This document shows positions 25,223 to 34,102 of a stretch of DNA of 64,000 bases, piece by piece (positions within the stretch are counted from its first letter, which is position 1; every line of letters begins with the position of its first letter). The stretch covers positions 806,001-870,000 of the forward strand of contig NZ_PIPX01000001.1 of NCBI RefSeq assembly GCF_003987225.1. Direction: 5' to 3'. The translations under genes and the position numbers were made by a program. The notes below the pieces were generated by a model. It worked only from the letters and a program-made list of their open reading frames with translations, was not told the origin of the DNA and did not search any database. This stretch comes from Pseudidiomarina homiensis (GTDB taxonomy: Bacteria; Pseudomonadota; Gammaproteobacteria; Enterobacterales; Alteromonadaceae).

Positions 25223-25933
25223 TTATTCGATAAGGTTCGCTGGAATATCACCGCGCATACTGTGCCAAATACGGCCGGAGGCATAACCATAGTCACGCAC
25301 GAGCATGGCAGCTTCATCCCGCTTCTCTTCGGTCGCAACAGCTTTTAAATCCGCGTAATACTTACGCGCCAGCTTGCGTGCTTCGGGATTTGAGAAATAG
25401 AAATTACCAATCCGCGAGTACAAGCCTTTAAAGCCATTGAGTACCAGCACGTAAATTGGATTGCCCGATGCCATGGCGAGATCGTGGTTAAGTTGGTAAT
25501 CATATTCGGCGAAAGCGTCCGCAGTATCTTCTAAACCTTCAGCCTGTTCAAGAAGCTCGGCCACCCGATCCGGTGCGTTACGTACTGCTCCACGAATATA
25601 AATTGCACTGATATTGGTGCGCGCTGATAACAGCTGGTCTACCAACTGTGGCATACCGTCTTCATCAAGGCGTGCAAGGGTTTCCAGAATATTTAGACCA
25701 GACGTTTCCCAAAAGTTATTCACCCGCGTTGGCTTGCCATGCTGGATGGTCAGCCACCCGTCGCGTGCCAAACGTTGCAAGACTTCTCGCAAGGTCGTTC
25801 GGGTAACGCCGATAAGCTCTGATAATTCACGTTCAGCGGGCAAAATCGTGCCTGGAGCGAAATGCCCATTCCAGATCGATTTGACGATATACTCTTCTGC
25901 GAACCCCGCAGGGCTCTGTGCCTTGATGATCAT
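25223..25933 (-). CDS. fadR: Fatty-acid-responsive regulator FadR
   Basis: A 236-residue GntR-family regulator. The N-terminal wHTH is nearly identical to E. coli FadR ([30 protein letters not shown]), then the linker [19 protein letters not shown] and the acyl-CoA-binding helical domain ([20 protein letters not shown]). It represses fatty-acid degradation and releases DNA on binding long-chain acyl-CoA. Start at 25933 ([15 protein letters not shown]). A FadR-type box lies upstream of it and another upstream of fadD in this window. E. coli has nhaB between fadR and dsbB; it is absent here. Confidence 0.96.
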   Translation of the reverse strand: MIIKAQSPAGFAEEYIVKSIWNGHFAPGTILPAERELSELIGVTRTTLREVLQRLARDGWLTIQHGKPTRVNNFWETSGLNILETLARLDEDGMPQLVDQLLSARTNISAIYIRGAVRNAPDRVAELLEQAEGLEDTADAFAEYDYQLNHDLAMASGNPIYVLVLNGFKGLYSRIGNFYFSNPEARKLARKYYADLKAVATEEKRDEAAMLVRDYGYASGRIWHSMRGDIPANLIE

Positions 25934-25981
25934 TAACTCGCCTATTTGCTTGATAATAGCGCCTGATTTTATCAGGCTTTC

Positions 25982-25998
25982 CAATGGTCGGACAAGTT
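25982..25998. promoter_or_regulatory. Candidate FadR box upstream of fadR
   Basis: CAATGGTCGGACAAGTT keeps the core TGGTC-GAC--GTT of the E. coli FadR operator. It sits 49 bases before the fadR start, and also between fadR and dsbB. FadR autoregulation is the simplest reading. Confidence 0.6.
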
Positions 25999-26099
25999 TT
26001 GTCGCAACAGGTTTACAGAAATCTATCGACTTCTGTGTGCAGCTTAGCTATTTTGACGCAACCAATTGTTTAACGCATAAAATACAAACGAGATAAACC

Positions 26100-26618
26100 A
26101 TGCGCTTTCTAGCAAAACTTCCTGAACAACGCATCGCTTGGGCGTTGCTTGCCGCTACCGCTTTTGGCCTCTTTGGTACTGCGCTCTACATGCAGTATGG
26201 CATGGGTCTTGAGCCATGTGTGAAATGTATTTACCAACGCTTCGCAATTCTTATGATTGGCGTTGCGGCATTATTACCACTAATTGCGCCAAAGCTAGGG
26301 CTGGTGCGTCTCGTCGGCTTCGCCGGTTGGTTGACCGCAGCCATTTGGGGCTTTTTGATTGCCAACGAACATGTGATGACGCAACAGTCGGCAAATGCCT
26401 TTTTCGCGGTCTGCGATACCTTCCCCAACTTCCCTAAGTGGTTCGCTCTGCATCGCTGGTTCCCGGAAGTCTTTAGTGCGACAGGTTTATGTGGCGACAT
26501 TAATTGGCAGTTTGCTGGCTTGAGTATGCCGGAGTGGATGCGAATTATTTTCGCTAGCTATGCTGGCGTCGGTATCGTGGTCCTATTCAGCCGCTTACTG
26601 AAATTCCGCTCTATTTAA
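26100..26618 (+). CDS. dsbB: Disulfide bond formation protein DsbB
   Basis: A 172-residue four-helix inner-membrane protein that reoxidises DsbA and passes electrons to quinone. The two redox pairs are C40/C43 (CVKC, first periplasmic loop) and C105/C131 (second loop). Length and helix pattern match the family. It is divergent from fadR. Its 3' end overlaps the convergent ycgN stop by four bases. Confidence 0.96.
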   Translation: MRFLAKLPEQRIAWALLAATAFGLFGTALYMQYGMGLEPCVKCIYQRFAILMIGVAALLPLIAPKLGLVRLVGFAGWLTAAIWGFLIANEHVMTQQSANAFFAVCDTFPNFPKWFALHRWFPEVFSATGLCGDINWQFAGLSMPEWMRIIFASYAGVGIVVLFSRLLKFRSI

Positions 26619-27082
26619 TCGCGGTCGTTTAACGGCCAAGTAACAATGCGCAACTCGAGGTCCTCATGGACCTCGTCTTCGTTTTGCACACACTGCGCTG
26701 CGCTAATACCAGCCGCAACCATCGCCGCCTGTGAGCCATCGTTCAACAACGGGTGCCAACTTGCTAAGCCACGCCCCTCGGCCAAGCGTCGATACGCACA
26801 CGACGGCGGCATATAATCAAGGTCATGCACATTTTCCGGAGTGATCACCACGCAATCAGGTACATGCTTAGTGCGCTCGGCATAATTAGTGCAGCGTGCT
26901 GTTTCGGTATCGAGTAAGACACAGCTTACATCGGTGTAGTGCACGGTTTCATCGGCATCGTCGGCATCAATCAGCTTGTGTAAGCAGCATTTGCCGCAAC
27001 CGTCACAGAGTGACTCCCACTCATCGTGGCTCATTTCCTCAAAGCTTTTTCGCTCCCAAAACGGTGCTTCAGTCATTGCCAA
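26615..27082 (-). CDS. ycgN: YcgN-family cysteine cluster protein (UPF0260)
   Basis: A 155-residue cytoplasmic protein with a CGKCC cluster (DGCGKCCLHKL, about 28-38) and further cysteines in VSCVLLDTETARCTNY and PPSCAYR, consistent with a zinc or Fe-S-binding fold. Matches UPF0260/YcgN in length and motifs. Function is unknown. Overlaps the upstream ycgM-like gene by 14 bases, as in the E. coli ycgLMN neighbourhood. Confidence 0.9.
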   Translation of the reverse strand: MAMTEAPFWERKSFEEMSHDEWESLCDGCGKCCLHKLIDADDADETVHYTDVSCVLLDTETARCTNYAERTKHVPDCVVITPENVHDLDYMPPSCAYRRLAEGRGLASWHPLLNDGSQAAMVAAGISAAQCVQNEDEVHEDLELRIVTWPLNDRD

Positions 27083-27722
27083 TGACCTGTCCTGACCAGC
27101 GCAAGGATTGCTCCCCCAGTTGCCAACTTAACGCGAGCTCGTCATCTGGCTGCAAGGGTCCCACCCCTGCCGGGGTGCCAGTGAGCACCACATCGCCAGC
27201 TTCAAGAGTAAATACATGACTTATATGCGCAACTAATTCGGCAATGGGCATCAGCATTTGCTGCGCATCACCTTGTTGCTGCATAACACCATTCCGAGTC
27301 AGCTCAAAACTGCTTTCCTGCACGTGTTTAAGGTTTACACCGGCGTTGGTTAACTCAATCCAAGGCGCCACTACGCAAGCGCCGTCGAAAGCTTTGGCGC
27401 GTTCCCACGGATGCCCTTGCTGTTTGAGCCTATCCTGCACATCGCGCAGGGTGAGGTCGAGCGCTAAGGTTGTTGCGTCAATTGCAGCACTCGCCTCGGC
27501 AACACTCACCCGATGCAGTGGCTTGGCAATGCGCACGGCTATTTCAAGTTCGTGATGACAGGCACCTTGTTGGGTTGGGATCCGCACCGTCGGGAGCTCA
27601 GCCCAACTACTCGGTGGCTTGATAAATAATAACGGTTCGTTAGGGATAGGATTATTCAGTTCTGCTGCGTGAGCCGCATAATTGCGGCCCACACAGACGA
27701 TTTTCGAGGGGCGTGATGCCAT
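27069..27722 (-). CDS. ycgM: Fumarylacetoacetate hydrolase-family protein YcgM
   Basis: A 217-residue FAH-fold hydrolase/isomerase. Motifs: IVCVGRNYAAHAAEL near 7-21, the HHELEIAVRI metal ligand strand, and TGTPAGVGPLQPDD near 180-193. Metal-dependent C-C hydrolase or decarboxylase chemistry is expected; the E. coli YcgM is reported to act on acylpyruvates, which I infer here only by homology. Located between mltB and ycgN. Confidence 0.88.
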   Translation of the reverse strand: MASRPSKIVCVGRNYAAHAAELNNPIPNEPLLFIKPPSSWAELPTVRIPTQQGACHHELEIAVRIAKPLHRVSVAEASAAIDATTLALDLTLRDVQDRLKQQGHPWERAKAFDGACVVAPWIELTNAGVNLKHVQESSFELTRNGVMQQQGDAQQMLMPIAELVAHISHVFTLEAGDVVLTGTPAGVGPLQPDDELALSWQLGEQSLRWSGQVIGND

Positions 27723-27733
27723 AAAAGGTAAGG

Positions 27734-28717
27734 TTAACGCGGAAAACGAATACGGTCAGATAAATAACCGACCGCAGCGACGAAGTAATGTGACCGATTC
27801 CAACGCATCAACGCATCATAATTTGCGTAAGCTAGGTACACACGGCCTTCTTTGTCGTCAGGAATAACTACCGCAGCTTCAATGTCCGCCCGCGTTGGCA
27901 AATCAGTACCATCGAGTTTACGCACGCCTAGGGCTTGCCACTCGGCGAGCGTCTTTTTGTTCTTGAGTTCTGCCATCGACACATCAAAATCTTCCGGCAA
28001 TTGCACCTGGCGACCCCAAGTGACGTCAACGCGCCAGCCGGCATTCTTCAGGTAATTCGCCGCCGAGGCAAAAACATCACCCATCGAATTCCAAATGTCT
28101 TTGCGCCCGTCGCCGTCGTAATCAACGGCATACGCCATGAAAGAGCTTGGCATAAACTGAGTTTGGCCCATCGCACCGGCCCATGAGCCTTGCATCTGTT
28201 CAACATCGATATGGCCTTCTTCGATAATGGTCAAAGCTTGCCATAATTGGTTTTTGAAAAACTCCTCGCGACGGCCTTCATAAGCCATCGTGGTTAACGC
28301 CGACACAACATCGAAACCACCAGTGTAACCACCGAAGTTTGTCTCGATCCCCCACAGTGCAACGATAAAGCGCGGCTGAACACCGTATTTAGCGCCAACT
28401 TCTTCAAGTAGCTCTTTGTGTTCATTGTATTTCTCTACCGCTTGTTCAGCCTTCCACTCCGGTACTGCACGCGGTAAGTAGGTGTCGAGCGTAAGCTTAA
28501 ACTCTGGCTGGTTTTTATCTGCACTTACTGAACGCTCGTAGAATTTCGCATTAGCAAAAGCTTTCTCGAGCGTTGCTTCGCTATAGCCCTTTTCAATCGC
28601 TTCAGCTTTGATCTTTTGTACGTAGTCAGCAAAACCGGCTTCATCGGCCGCCAATACAGCTTTAGGCGCGACCACAAAGGCCGTAACAAGGACCACTAAA
28701 CTGATGAGCTTCTTCAT
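27734..28717 (-). CDS. mltB: Lytic murein transglycosylase B
   Basis: A 327-residue GH103/SLT_2 lytic transglycosylase. Catalytic Glu is in ALWGIETNFGGYTG near residue 124; AGAMGQTQFMPSSFMAYAVDYDGDG follows. The signal peptide ends ALA-A and has no lipobox, so unlike E. coli MltB this protein appears to be periplasmic and soluble. Cleaves peptidoglycan with anhydro-MurNAc formation. Overlaps ycgL by four bases. Confidence 0.92.
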   Translation of the reverse strand: MKKLISLVVLVTAFVVAPKAVLAADEAGFADYVQKIKAEAIEKGYSEATLEKAFANAKFYERSVSADKNQPEFKLTLDTYLPRAVPEWKAEQAVEKYNEHKELLEEVGAKYGVQPRFIVALWGIETNFGGYTGGFDVVSALTTMAYEGRREEFFKNQLWQALTIIEEGHIDVEQMQGSWAGAMGQTQFMPSSFMAYAVDYDGDGRKDIWNSMGDVFASAANYLKNAGWRVDVTWGRQVQLPEDFDVSMAELKNKKTLAEWQALGVRKLDGTDLPTRADIEAAVVIPDDKEGRVYLAYANYDALMRWNRSHYFVAAVGYLSDRIRFPR

Positions 28718-28977
28718 TTTGCCAACTCCTTTTTTAGTAAATTTTCTGGCGGGGGTGGAATCTGTAGGTAAAAGCCTGGATCATCGAGGTGTTGCTTCAA
28801 CTCATCAACGCTCAGTCGGGCAAGCTTACGATCAGCTTTAAGCGCAATCGTCATCACATGCTGTGGCTCGCCAAAACTTTTTGCCAGCGTGTCGGGCAAC
28901 AACGAAAAATCGGCCGGATGCGCCAAATACAAATAGGTGTCCGCACGTTTCGGACTGCGATAGACGGCACACAACAT
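28714..28977 (-). CDS. ycgL: YcgL domain protein (UPF0745)
   Basis: An 87-residue protein with the full YcgL pattern: MLCAVYRSPKRADTYLYL, then LPDTLAKSFGEPQHVMTIAL, and FYLQIPPPPENLL. Function is unknown. It is the first gene of a ycgL-mltB-ycgM-ycgN string and follows rnd by three bases. In E. coli the minC gene lies near ycgL; no min genes are seen here. Confidence 0.93.
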   Translation of the reverse strand: MLCAVYRSPKRADTYLYLAHPADFSLLPDTLAKSFGEPQHVMTIALKADRKLARLSVDELKQHLDDPGFYLQIPPPPENLLKKELAK

Positions 28978-28980
28978 GTG

Positions 28981-30138
28981 TTAATCGCTCTCTTTAATCA
29001 GGGCTTCAATCGATGCTCTAAGCTTAGCTCCACGCCAGCTTGCAAACAAGTCAGGTAGCGGTAATTCGTGTTGTGCATGCGATGGAATATGTACACACCA
29101 ATGCAGCACATCATTGATCTGCCGACGTGAGGCGACCAGTGCTGCTGGGATAGCAAGCTCTTGCGCGACATCTTGCGCCAGCGCTTTGATTTTGTTGAAC
29201 AGCACTTTGTAACCACGAATGTCGTTGATACGCTGCAGTTTGAGTTGTAACGGGCCATTTTCTTGGCCTTGACGAATGGCTTCTAGCATTTGGTCGCCGG
29301 CATAACGTATGGTCACTGACGACAACTCTTTAATGCTGTGCAACTGCCCTTTACTGCTTGGCATGCGCCGCGCGATGTCTAATAAAACATGATCTTTGGC
29401 GATAAAACCCAAAGGTAAATCAGCACTGCGAGCGCGTTGAATGCGCCAAGCAACAAGTTCACGTAAGACACTCAGTTGTTCAGGGGTGCATTGCCAGGCA
29501 TTACCAAAATACAAAAACAGCCAGGTGTCAGGGATCTGTTGCGCGCGTTTCTCGGCCTGCCAAGCACTTTCCTGCAGAATCAATTCAAGTTTCTTCTGCT
29601 GCTCAGCTTGCGCCAATAATTGTGGATAAACCTCTGACAAATACAATACATCGGCCGCGGCATAATCGAGTTGCTCTTGCGCCAACGGTCGTTGCATCCA
29701 ATCCGTGCGCGACTGTGATTTGTCCAGCTCAACACCCAAGCGTTGTTCAATCATTGCGGCATAGCCGAGCGCATCACCTTCACCCAGCATTGCTGAGGCG
29801 ATTTGCGTGTCAAAAATGGCGTTGGGTAAGCTCCCCATGTGCAAATTGAGGATCTCGTAATCTTCGCCACCGGCGTGAATAACAAGGGTTTTCTGCGGGT
29901 CTGCGAAGAGTTGCCACAACGGCGCTAAACCATCCTCGCTGCTATCAGCATGCAATTCTACAGGGTCAATCAGCGCAATGTGATGGTCCGCTTGCACTTG
30001 CACGAGACCAAGTTTGGCATAATAGGTACGGGTGCGGACAAATTCCGTATCAACAGCAAGGAAGTCAGCCCGCTGCGCTTGCTGACAAAAGGTCAGCAAG
30101 TCATCAGGCTTAGTAATTAACTGGTACGACTGACTCAC
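28981..30138 (-). CDS. rnd: Ribonuclease D
   Basis: A 385-residue exoribonuclease for tRNA 3' maturation. DEDD exonuclease domain: Exo[15 protein letters not shown], ExoII near [11 protein letters not shown], Exo[16 protein letters not shown] (DEDDy type). HRDC domains follow ([24 protein letters not shown]). Overlaps fadD by four bases, so both are on one transcript, as in E. coli. Confidence 0.94.
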   Translation of the reverse strand: MSQSYQLITKPDDLLTFCQQAQRADFLAVDTEFVRTRTYYAKLGLVQVQADHHIALIDPVELHADSSEDGLAPLWQLFADPQKTLVIHAGGEDYEILNLHMGSLPNAIFDTQIASAMLGEGDALGYAAMIEQRLGVELDKSQSRTDWMQRPLAQEQLDYAAADVLYLSEVYPQLLAQAEQQKKLELILQESAWQAEKRAQQIPDTWLFLYFGNAWQCTPEQLSVLRELVAWRIQRARSADLPLGFIAKDHVLLDIARRMPSSKGQLHSIKELSSVTIRYAGDQMLEAIRQGQENGPLQLKLQRINDIRGYKVLFNKIKALAQDVAQELAIPAALVASRRQINDVLHWCVHIPSHAQHELPLPDLFASWRGAKLRASIEALIKESD

Positions 30139-31829
30139 GCGTCTTTGCTCGCTCCAGCTTTGGCTTCCTCTTCGTCACGTAGTTCACGACGCAAGATTTT
30201 ACCAACATTCGTTTTCGGTAGTTCGTCACGGAATTCGACAAACTTAGGGACTTTGTAACCGGTCATATTCTCGCGCGCAAAATCAATGAGCTCACGCTCG
30301 GTCAACGAATCATCTTTGCGCACAATGAAAACTTTTACGGCTTCACCCGACGAGTCATGTGGCACGCCCACCGCTGCAGCTTCCAGCACTTTCGGGTGAT
30401 CCACCATAACGTCTTCAATTTCATTCGGGTACACGTTAAAGCCAGAAACCAAAATCATGTCTTTCTTACGATCGACGATTTTGAAAAAGCCATCTTCGTC
30501 CATTTTGCCGATATCGCCAGTCATAAACCAGCCGTCTTTCATGACTTTATCGGTTTCATCAGGGCGGTTTAAATAGCCCACCATCACTTGTGGACCTTGG
30601 ACCTGTAGCTCACCGACTTCACCTTGCGCTACTTCTTCACCGGTGTCGGCATCGACCACACGCACTAATGTTGACGGTAACGGCACGCCAATGGTGCCAT
30701 TATAATGCTCGATATCCGTTGGGTTGACGGTAACCACCGGCGAACACTCGGTTAATCCGTAACCTTCCAACAAGCGCGATTTGGTCACACGCTCCCAATG
30801 TTCTGCAACCGAACGTTGCACCGCCATACCGCCACCAAGTGCGATCTTCAGGTGCGAGAAATCAAGATCTTTAAAACCAGGGGTGTTCAGTAAGCCATTA
30901 AACAATGTGTTCACGCCGGAAATCATTGAAAACGGGTGCTTACCGAGTTCTTTTACAAAGCCAGCCATATCGCGCGGGTTAGTGATCAGAATGTTCTTAC
31001 CACCGTGCTTCATAAAGGTGAGACAGTTCGCCGTTAAGGCAAAGATATGATACAGCGGCAACGCAGTGATGATGGTTTCTTCACCGTCATTCACCAAAGG
31101 TGCAACAACTGCTGAAACCTGCTCAAGGTTAGCCACCATATTACGGTGAGACAGCATAGCACCTTTGGCCAACCCCGTAGTACCACCGGTGTATTGCAAG
31201 AACGCTAAGTCGTCGCCAGACATGGTCGGGCGTTCATACTTCACTTTACTGCCTTTACTCAGTGCGTCGTTAAACTGCACCGTGCCGGTTAATGAATAAC
31301 TCGGCACCATGCGCTTGACATACTTCACCACGAAGTTGACCAACCAGCGCTTCGGCGCTGGCAGTAAATCGCCAATGCTGGTGAGAATAATATGTTTCAG
31401 ATCGCTTAAGTCATCGGCCACTTTCTCAAGTGTATGAGCAAAGTTATCTAAGATAACGATACCTTTAACCTTGGCATCGCTGAGCTGGTGCTTCAGCTCA
31501 CGGGGGGTGTACAGAGGGTTAACATTCACCACCACCATACCAGCGCGTAAAATGCCAAATAATGCCACTGGGTACTGCAATAAGTTCGGCATCATCACAG
31601 CAACGGCGTCGCCTTTTTGTAAACCTTTCGCCTGTAGGTACGCAGCAAACTTTTTTGACTGTTCATCCAACTCGTGAAAGGACATTTCATGGTCCATGTT
31701 CACGTAAGCAGTACGATCACCGTAGGCGTTGACACTTTGCTCGAAAATGTCGACCAACGAATTAAAATGATTCGGGTCAATCTCTTCAGGGACCCCTGCC
31801 GGATAGCGTTTTAACCAAATTTTTTCCAC
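30135..31829 (-). CDS. fadD: Long-chain fatty acid-CoA ligase FadD
   Basis: A 564-residue acyl-CoA synthetase that activates imported long-chain fatty acids at the inner membrane. ATP/AMP signature [16 protein letters not shown], the GYGLTE motif, and [26 protein letters not shown] (FACS motif region) are all visible. I choose GTG at 31829 ([10 protein letters not shown]), matching the E. coli N-terminus, with AGGAG nine bases upstream; the ATG at 31850 and TTG at 31865 lack a ribosome site. A FadR-type box lies at 31870-31886, so repression by FadR is expected. Confidence 0.94.
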   Translation of the reverse strand: MEKIWLKRYPAGVPEEIDPNHFNSLVDIFEQSVNAYGDRTAYVNMDHEMSFHELDEQSKKFAAYLQAKGLQKGDAVAVMMPNLLQYPVALFGILRAGMVVVNVNPLYTPRELKHQLSDAKVKGIVILDNFAHTLEKVADDLSDLKHIILTSIGDLLPAPKRWLVNFVVKYVKRMVPSYSLTGTVQFNDALSKGSKVKYERPTMSGDDLAFLQYTGGTTGLAKGAMLSHRNMVANLEQVSAVVAPLVNDGEETIITALPLYHIFALTANCLTFMKHGGKNILITNPRDMAGFVKELGKHPFSMISGVNTLFNGLLNTPGFKDLDFSHLKIALGGGMAVQRSVAEHWERVTKSRLLEGYGLTECSPVVTVNPTDIEHYNGTIGVPLPSTLVRVVDADTGEEVAQGEVGELQVQGPQVMVGYLNRPDETDKVMKDGWFMTGDIGKMDEDGFFKIVDRKKDMILVSGFNVYPNEIEDVMVDHPKVLEAAAVGVPHDSSGEAVKVFIVRKDDSLTERELIDFARENMTGYKVPKFVEFRDELPKTNVGKILRRELRDEEEAKAGASKDA

Positions 31830-31869
31830 GCGCTTGTGCTCCTGACTCATTCTATTTTTTGCCAATCAT

Positions 31870-31886
31870 CGCATATCCGACCAGTT
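31870..31886 (-). promoter_or_regulatory. Candidate FadR box upstream of fadD
   Basis: Read on the minus strand this is AACTGGTCGGATATGCG, matching the first half and centre of the E. coli FadR operator (AACTGGTC-GA). It shares TGGTCGGA with the site upstream of fadR and lies 41 bases before the fadD start. Confidence 0.65.
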
Positions 31887-31890
31887 TAGA

Positions 31891-32796
31891 CTAGCCGTTT
31901 TGGCCTGCCAATAACGTAGTAAAACAGCGCCACACCGCTTTCGGCTGCTCCATGTGTACATGATGCCCGCCTGGAACTTCAAGCACATTGAGTTGCGGTA
32001 CCGCTTGACGCCACTCAGCCAACGCGATGTGTAAACGGTCCTTATGCCCATGCTCACCCAGTATCAAACTAAACGGGCAGCTTATCTCACTCAGTATCGT
32101 ACGAATTTGCAGCGGCGTCAGGCGCATCACCGATTTGGTCCGCAACTGCCCATCAGCCCGAAACCGTAAGTCGTCGGCGGCAAGTTGTTCGATACCACGC
32201 TCGACTAACACCTCGGCAAGCTCCAAAGAAAAGTCGCCCGCCTGCGCTCGCGCCGCTACAGCCGAAGCCATGTCAGGGTAATGCGGGCGGCGTTTACCTT
32301 GCTGCTTTAGGCGACTGCGAAAACCTTGCCGTATATCATCAAGAATAGCGCTTTCTGGGCTACTTAGCAGACCGAAGGCTTCGATGCTTACTAAATGTGT
32401 AATGCGCTCTGGCTCTATCCCAGCCCACAAATTACCGACAAAAGCGCCCATCGAATGGGCCAGCACCGCGACCTGATGCCACTGCTGTTGTTCACAAATT
32501 TGGACGGCATCAAAGACATAATCCAGAAAAGGATAATAATTACCGGCGGGCCGATGATCCGAATGACCGTGGCCAGGCCAATCCAATGCCACCAGTTGGT
32601 AATCATTGACGAACTCGCTCGCAAGAAACGTTTCAGCGATGGGCAAAAAGCTATGGGCATTATCAAGCCAACCATGCAAAGCTAGAATAACTTTACCATC
32701 GCTGGCACCCCATCGCAGACCTTTAACCTGCCCCCAGCCCAGCTGAAATGAAACAGGCTCGGCAGAGTGCCGAGCCTGTGAAAAAAGTGCTGTCAT
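31891..32796 (-). CDS. Alpha/beta hydrolase
   Basis: A 301-residue cytoplasmic alpha/beta hydrolase. Oxyanion strand LALHGWLDNAHSF, nucleophile AHSMGAF (Ser near 116), acid loop LILGEHGHKD and histidine VPGGHHVHMEQP. It lies between slp and fadD on the same strand, with the fadD FadR box just downstream, so a lipid-ester or thioester substrate is possible but not shown. Confidence 0.85.
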   Translation of the reverse strand: MTALFSQARHSAEPVSFQLGWGQVKGLRWGASDGKVILALHGWLDNAHSFLPIAETFLASEFVNDYQLVALDWPGHGHSDHRPAGNYYPFLDYVFDAVQICEQQQWHQVAVLAHSMGAFVGNLWAGIEPERITHLVSIEAFGLLSSPESAILDDIRQGFRSRLKQQGKRRPHYPDMASAVAARAQAGDFSLELAEVLVERGIEQLAADDLRFRADGQLRTKSVMRLTPLQIRTILSEISCPFSLILGEHGHKDRLHIALAEWRQAVPQLNVLEVPGGHHVHMEQPKAVWRCFTTLLAGQNG

Positions 32797-32798
32797 CC

Positions 32799-33365
32799 TT
32801 AATTACTTCCGTCGTTATCCGATTTCTGCTGCGAGCGCACTGGTACTGGGTAGTACACTCGGTACGGCGGAGAGTACCAATAATGCCGATACCAAAGCGA
32901 GCTATAGTCGACTTCAGCGGTGTTCTTATCAATCTCTTTCCACAAATACTTGCCACTCACATTTAATGTAGGAAACAAGTAAGGATATTCATCAATCTTA
33001 TCTTCAACTGGTGCGCCGATGGTGCCCGTAAAGGTTACACTGCGGCCTTTTTCATACACCATAGGGTCAATAAAACCGTCAATAAACGCTCGAAATCGTC
33101 CATCACTGCTATCCTCGGCAATCGGACGCCCGTAGGAATTAAGCGCATAATTAACAACTTCGATAATCGTGCCTTGGTTGTTGTTGCGAACTTCGGCAAT
33201 GACTCCACCCCAACGCGCTGTTTGACCTTGCGTTGCTTCAGGGTTGTCCAAGGCTGTACTGTACTTCACCAAATTGGTATTTTCAGCGACCGCTAACTCA
33301 TCGGGCACTGCCGAACATGCACTCAGGGTTAACGCTGTAAGTGCTGCCAGCCAATACTTCAACAT
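32799..33365 (-). CDS. Slp-family outer-membrane lipoprotein
   Basis: A 188-residue lipoprotein: lipobox LTLSAC (Cys near 17), then the Slp domain (PF03843) with WGGVIAEVRNNNQGTIIEVVNYALNSYGRP and the strand-rich GRSVTFTGTI region. In E. coli the YeaY paralogue sits at the same place beside fadD and tsaB. Outer-membrane location inferred; function unclear (starvation- or stationary-phase-induced in E. coli). A Tyr/Trp/Pro-rich tail follows the domain. Confidence 0.88.
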   Translation of the reverse strand: MLKYWLAALTALTLSACSAVPDELAVAENTNLVKYSTALDNPEATQGQTARWGGVIAEVRNNNQGTIIEVVNYALNSYGRPIAEDSSDGRFRAFIDGFIDPMVYEKGRSVTFTGTIGAPVEDKIDEYPYLFPTLNVSGKYLWKEIDKNTAEVDYSSLWYRHYWYSPPYRVYYPVPVRSQQKSDNDGSN

Positions 33366-33379
33366 TGTTCGTACTCCTT

Positions 33380-34102
33380 TTAGCTACGCCCCGGTAGCTT
33401 TTGCCAAGTAACTTCGTTACGCACATACAAAGGCTCGAGTTGCTCTGCTGATACTGCGTGAGTTTGCTCCGCCAACACCAACATGTCTTCGGCTAAGGGC
33501 AACGTCACATCATCTAGTACGTGAATTTCATTCGTCGGATTCAACGCATCGCCATAAGCTTGCCAACCGGTACCCGCTCCTACTACTTGGATACTGTGCT
33601 GTGCGCTAAGTTCACTGCCAGCCACCACCGTTGGCCACCAAGCTTGCTCAGTCACCGCGCTTAACGCAGCCATCTGCGGTGGCACTTGCTCCTGCACTAA
33701 GCCAGCTGTTACTGAGTAAGCTGCCAAGTAGACTTCGTTCATTCGTGCATCAATCGCACAAAGCACTCGTTCAGCATTATGCTTGCGTACTGCTTGCTGT
33801 GCTAAAGCTGCTAATGTAGAGACGGGATAGACTGGTAAAGTGTGACTGAAAGCTAAGCCTTGGCATATCGCAACACCAATGCGAACCCCCGTAAAACTGC
33901 CTGGCCCATAACCACAAACAATACCGTCAACTTCGGCTAAGGTAATGCCAGCTTCTGCCATGACTTCTTCAACAAAACCGAGCACACGTTGCGAGTGCTC
34001 ACGAGGGGTGATCGCGGCGCGTTGATAAACCTGATCATCTACTTTTAAAGCCACCGAACATTGTTCAGTAGCGGTATCAATGGCCAGCAAGACAGCACTC
34101 AT
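33380..34102 (-). CDS. tsaB: tRNA t6A modification protein TsaB
   Basis: A 240-residue ASKHA-fold protein that partners TsaD, TsaC and TsaE in making t6A37 on ANN-decoding tRNAs. N-terminal LAIDTATEQCSVAL and the CGYGPGSFTGVRIG motif are clear. It overlaps yoaA by four bases, keeping the E. coli slp-tsaB-yoaA order. Confidence 0.94.
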   Translation of the reverse strand: MSAVLLAIDTATEQCSVALKVDDQVYQRAAITPREHSQRVLGFVEEVMAEAGITLAEVDGIVCGYGPGSFTGVRIGVAICQGLAFSHTLPVYPVSTLAALAQQAVRKHNAERVLCAIDARMNEVYLAAYSVTAGLVQEQVPPQMAALSAVTEQAWWPTVVAGSELSAQHSIQVVGAGTGWQAYGDALNPTNEIHVLDDVTLPLAEDMLVLAEQTHAVSAEQLEPLYVRNEVTWQKLPGRS

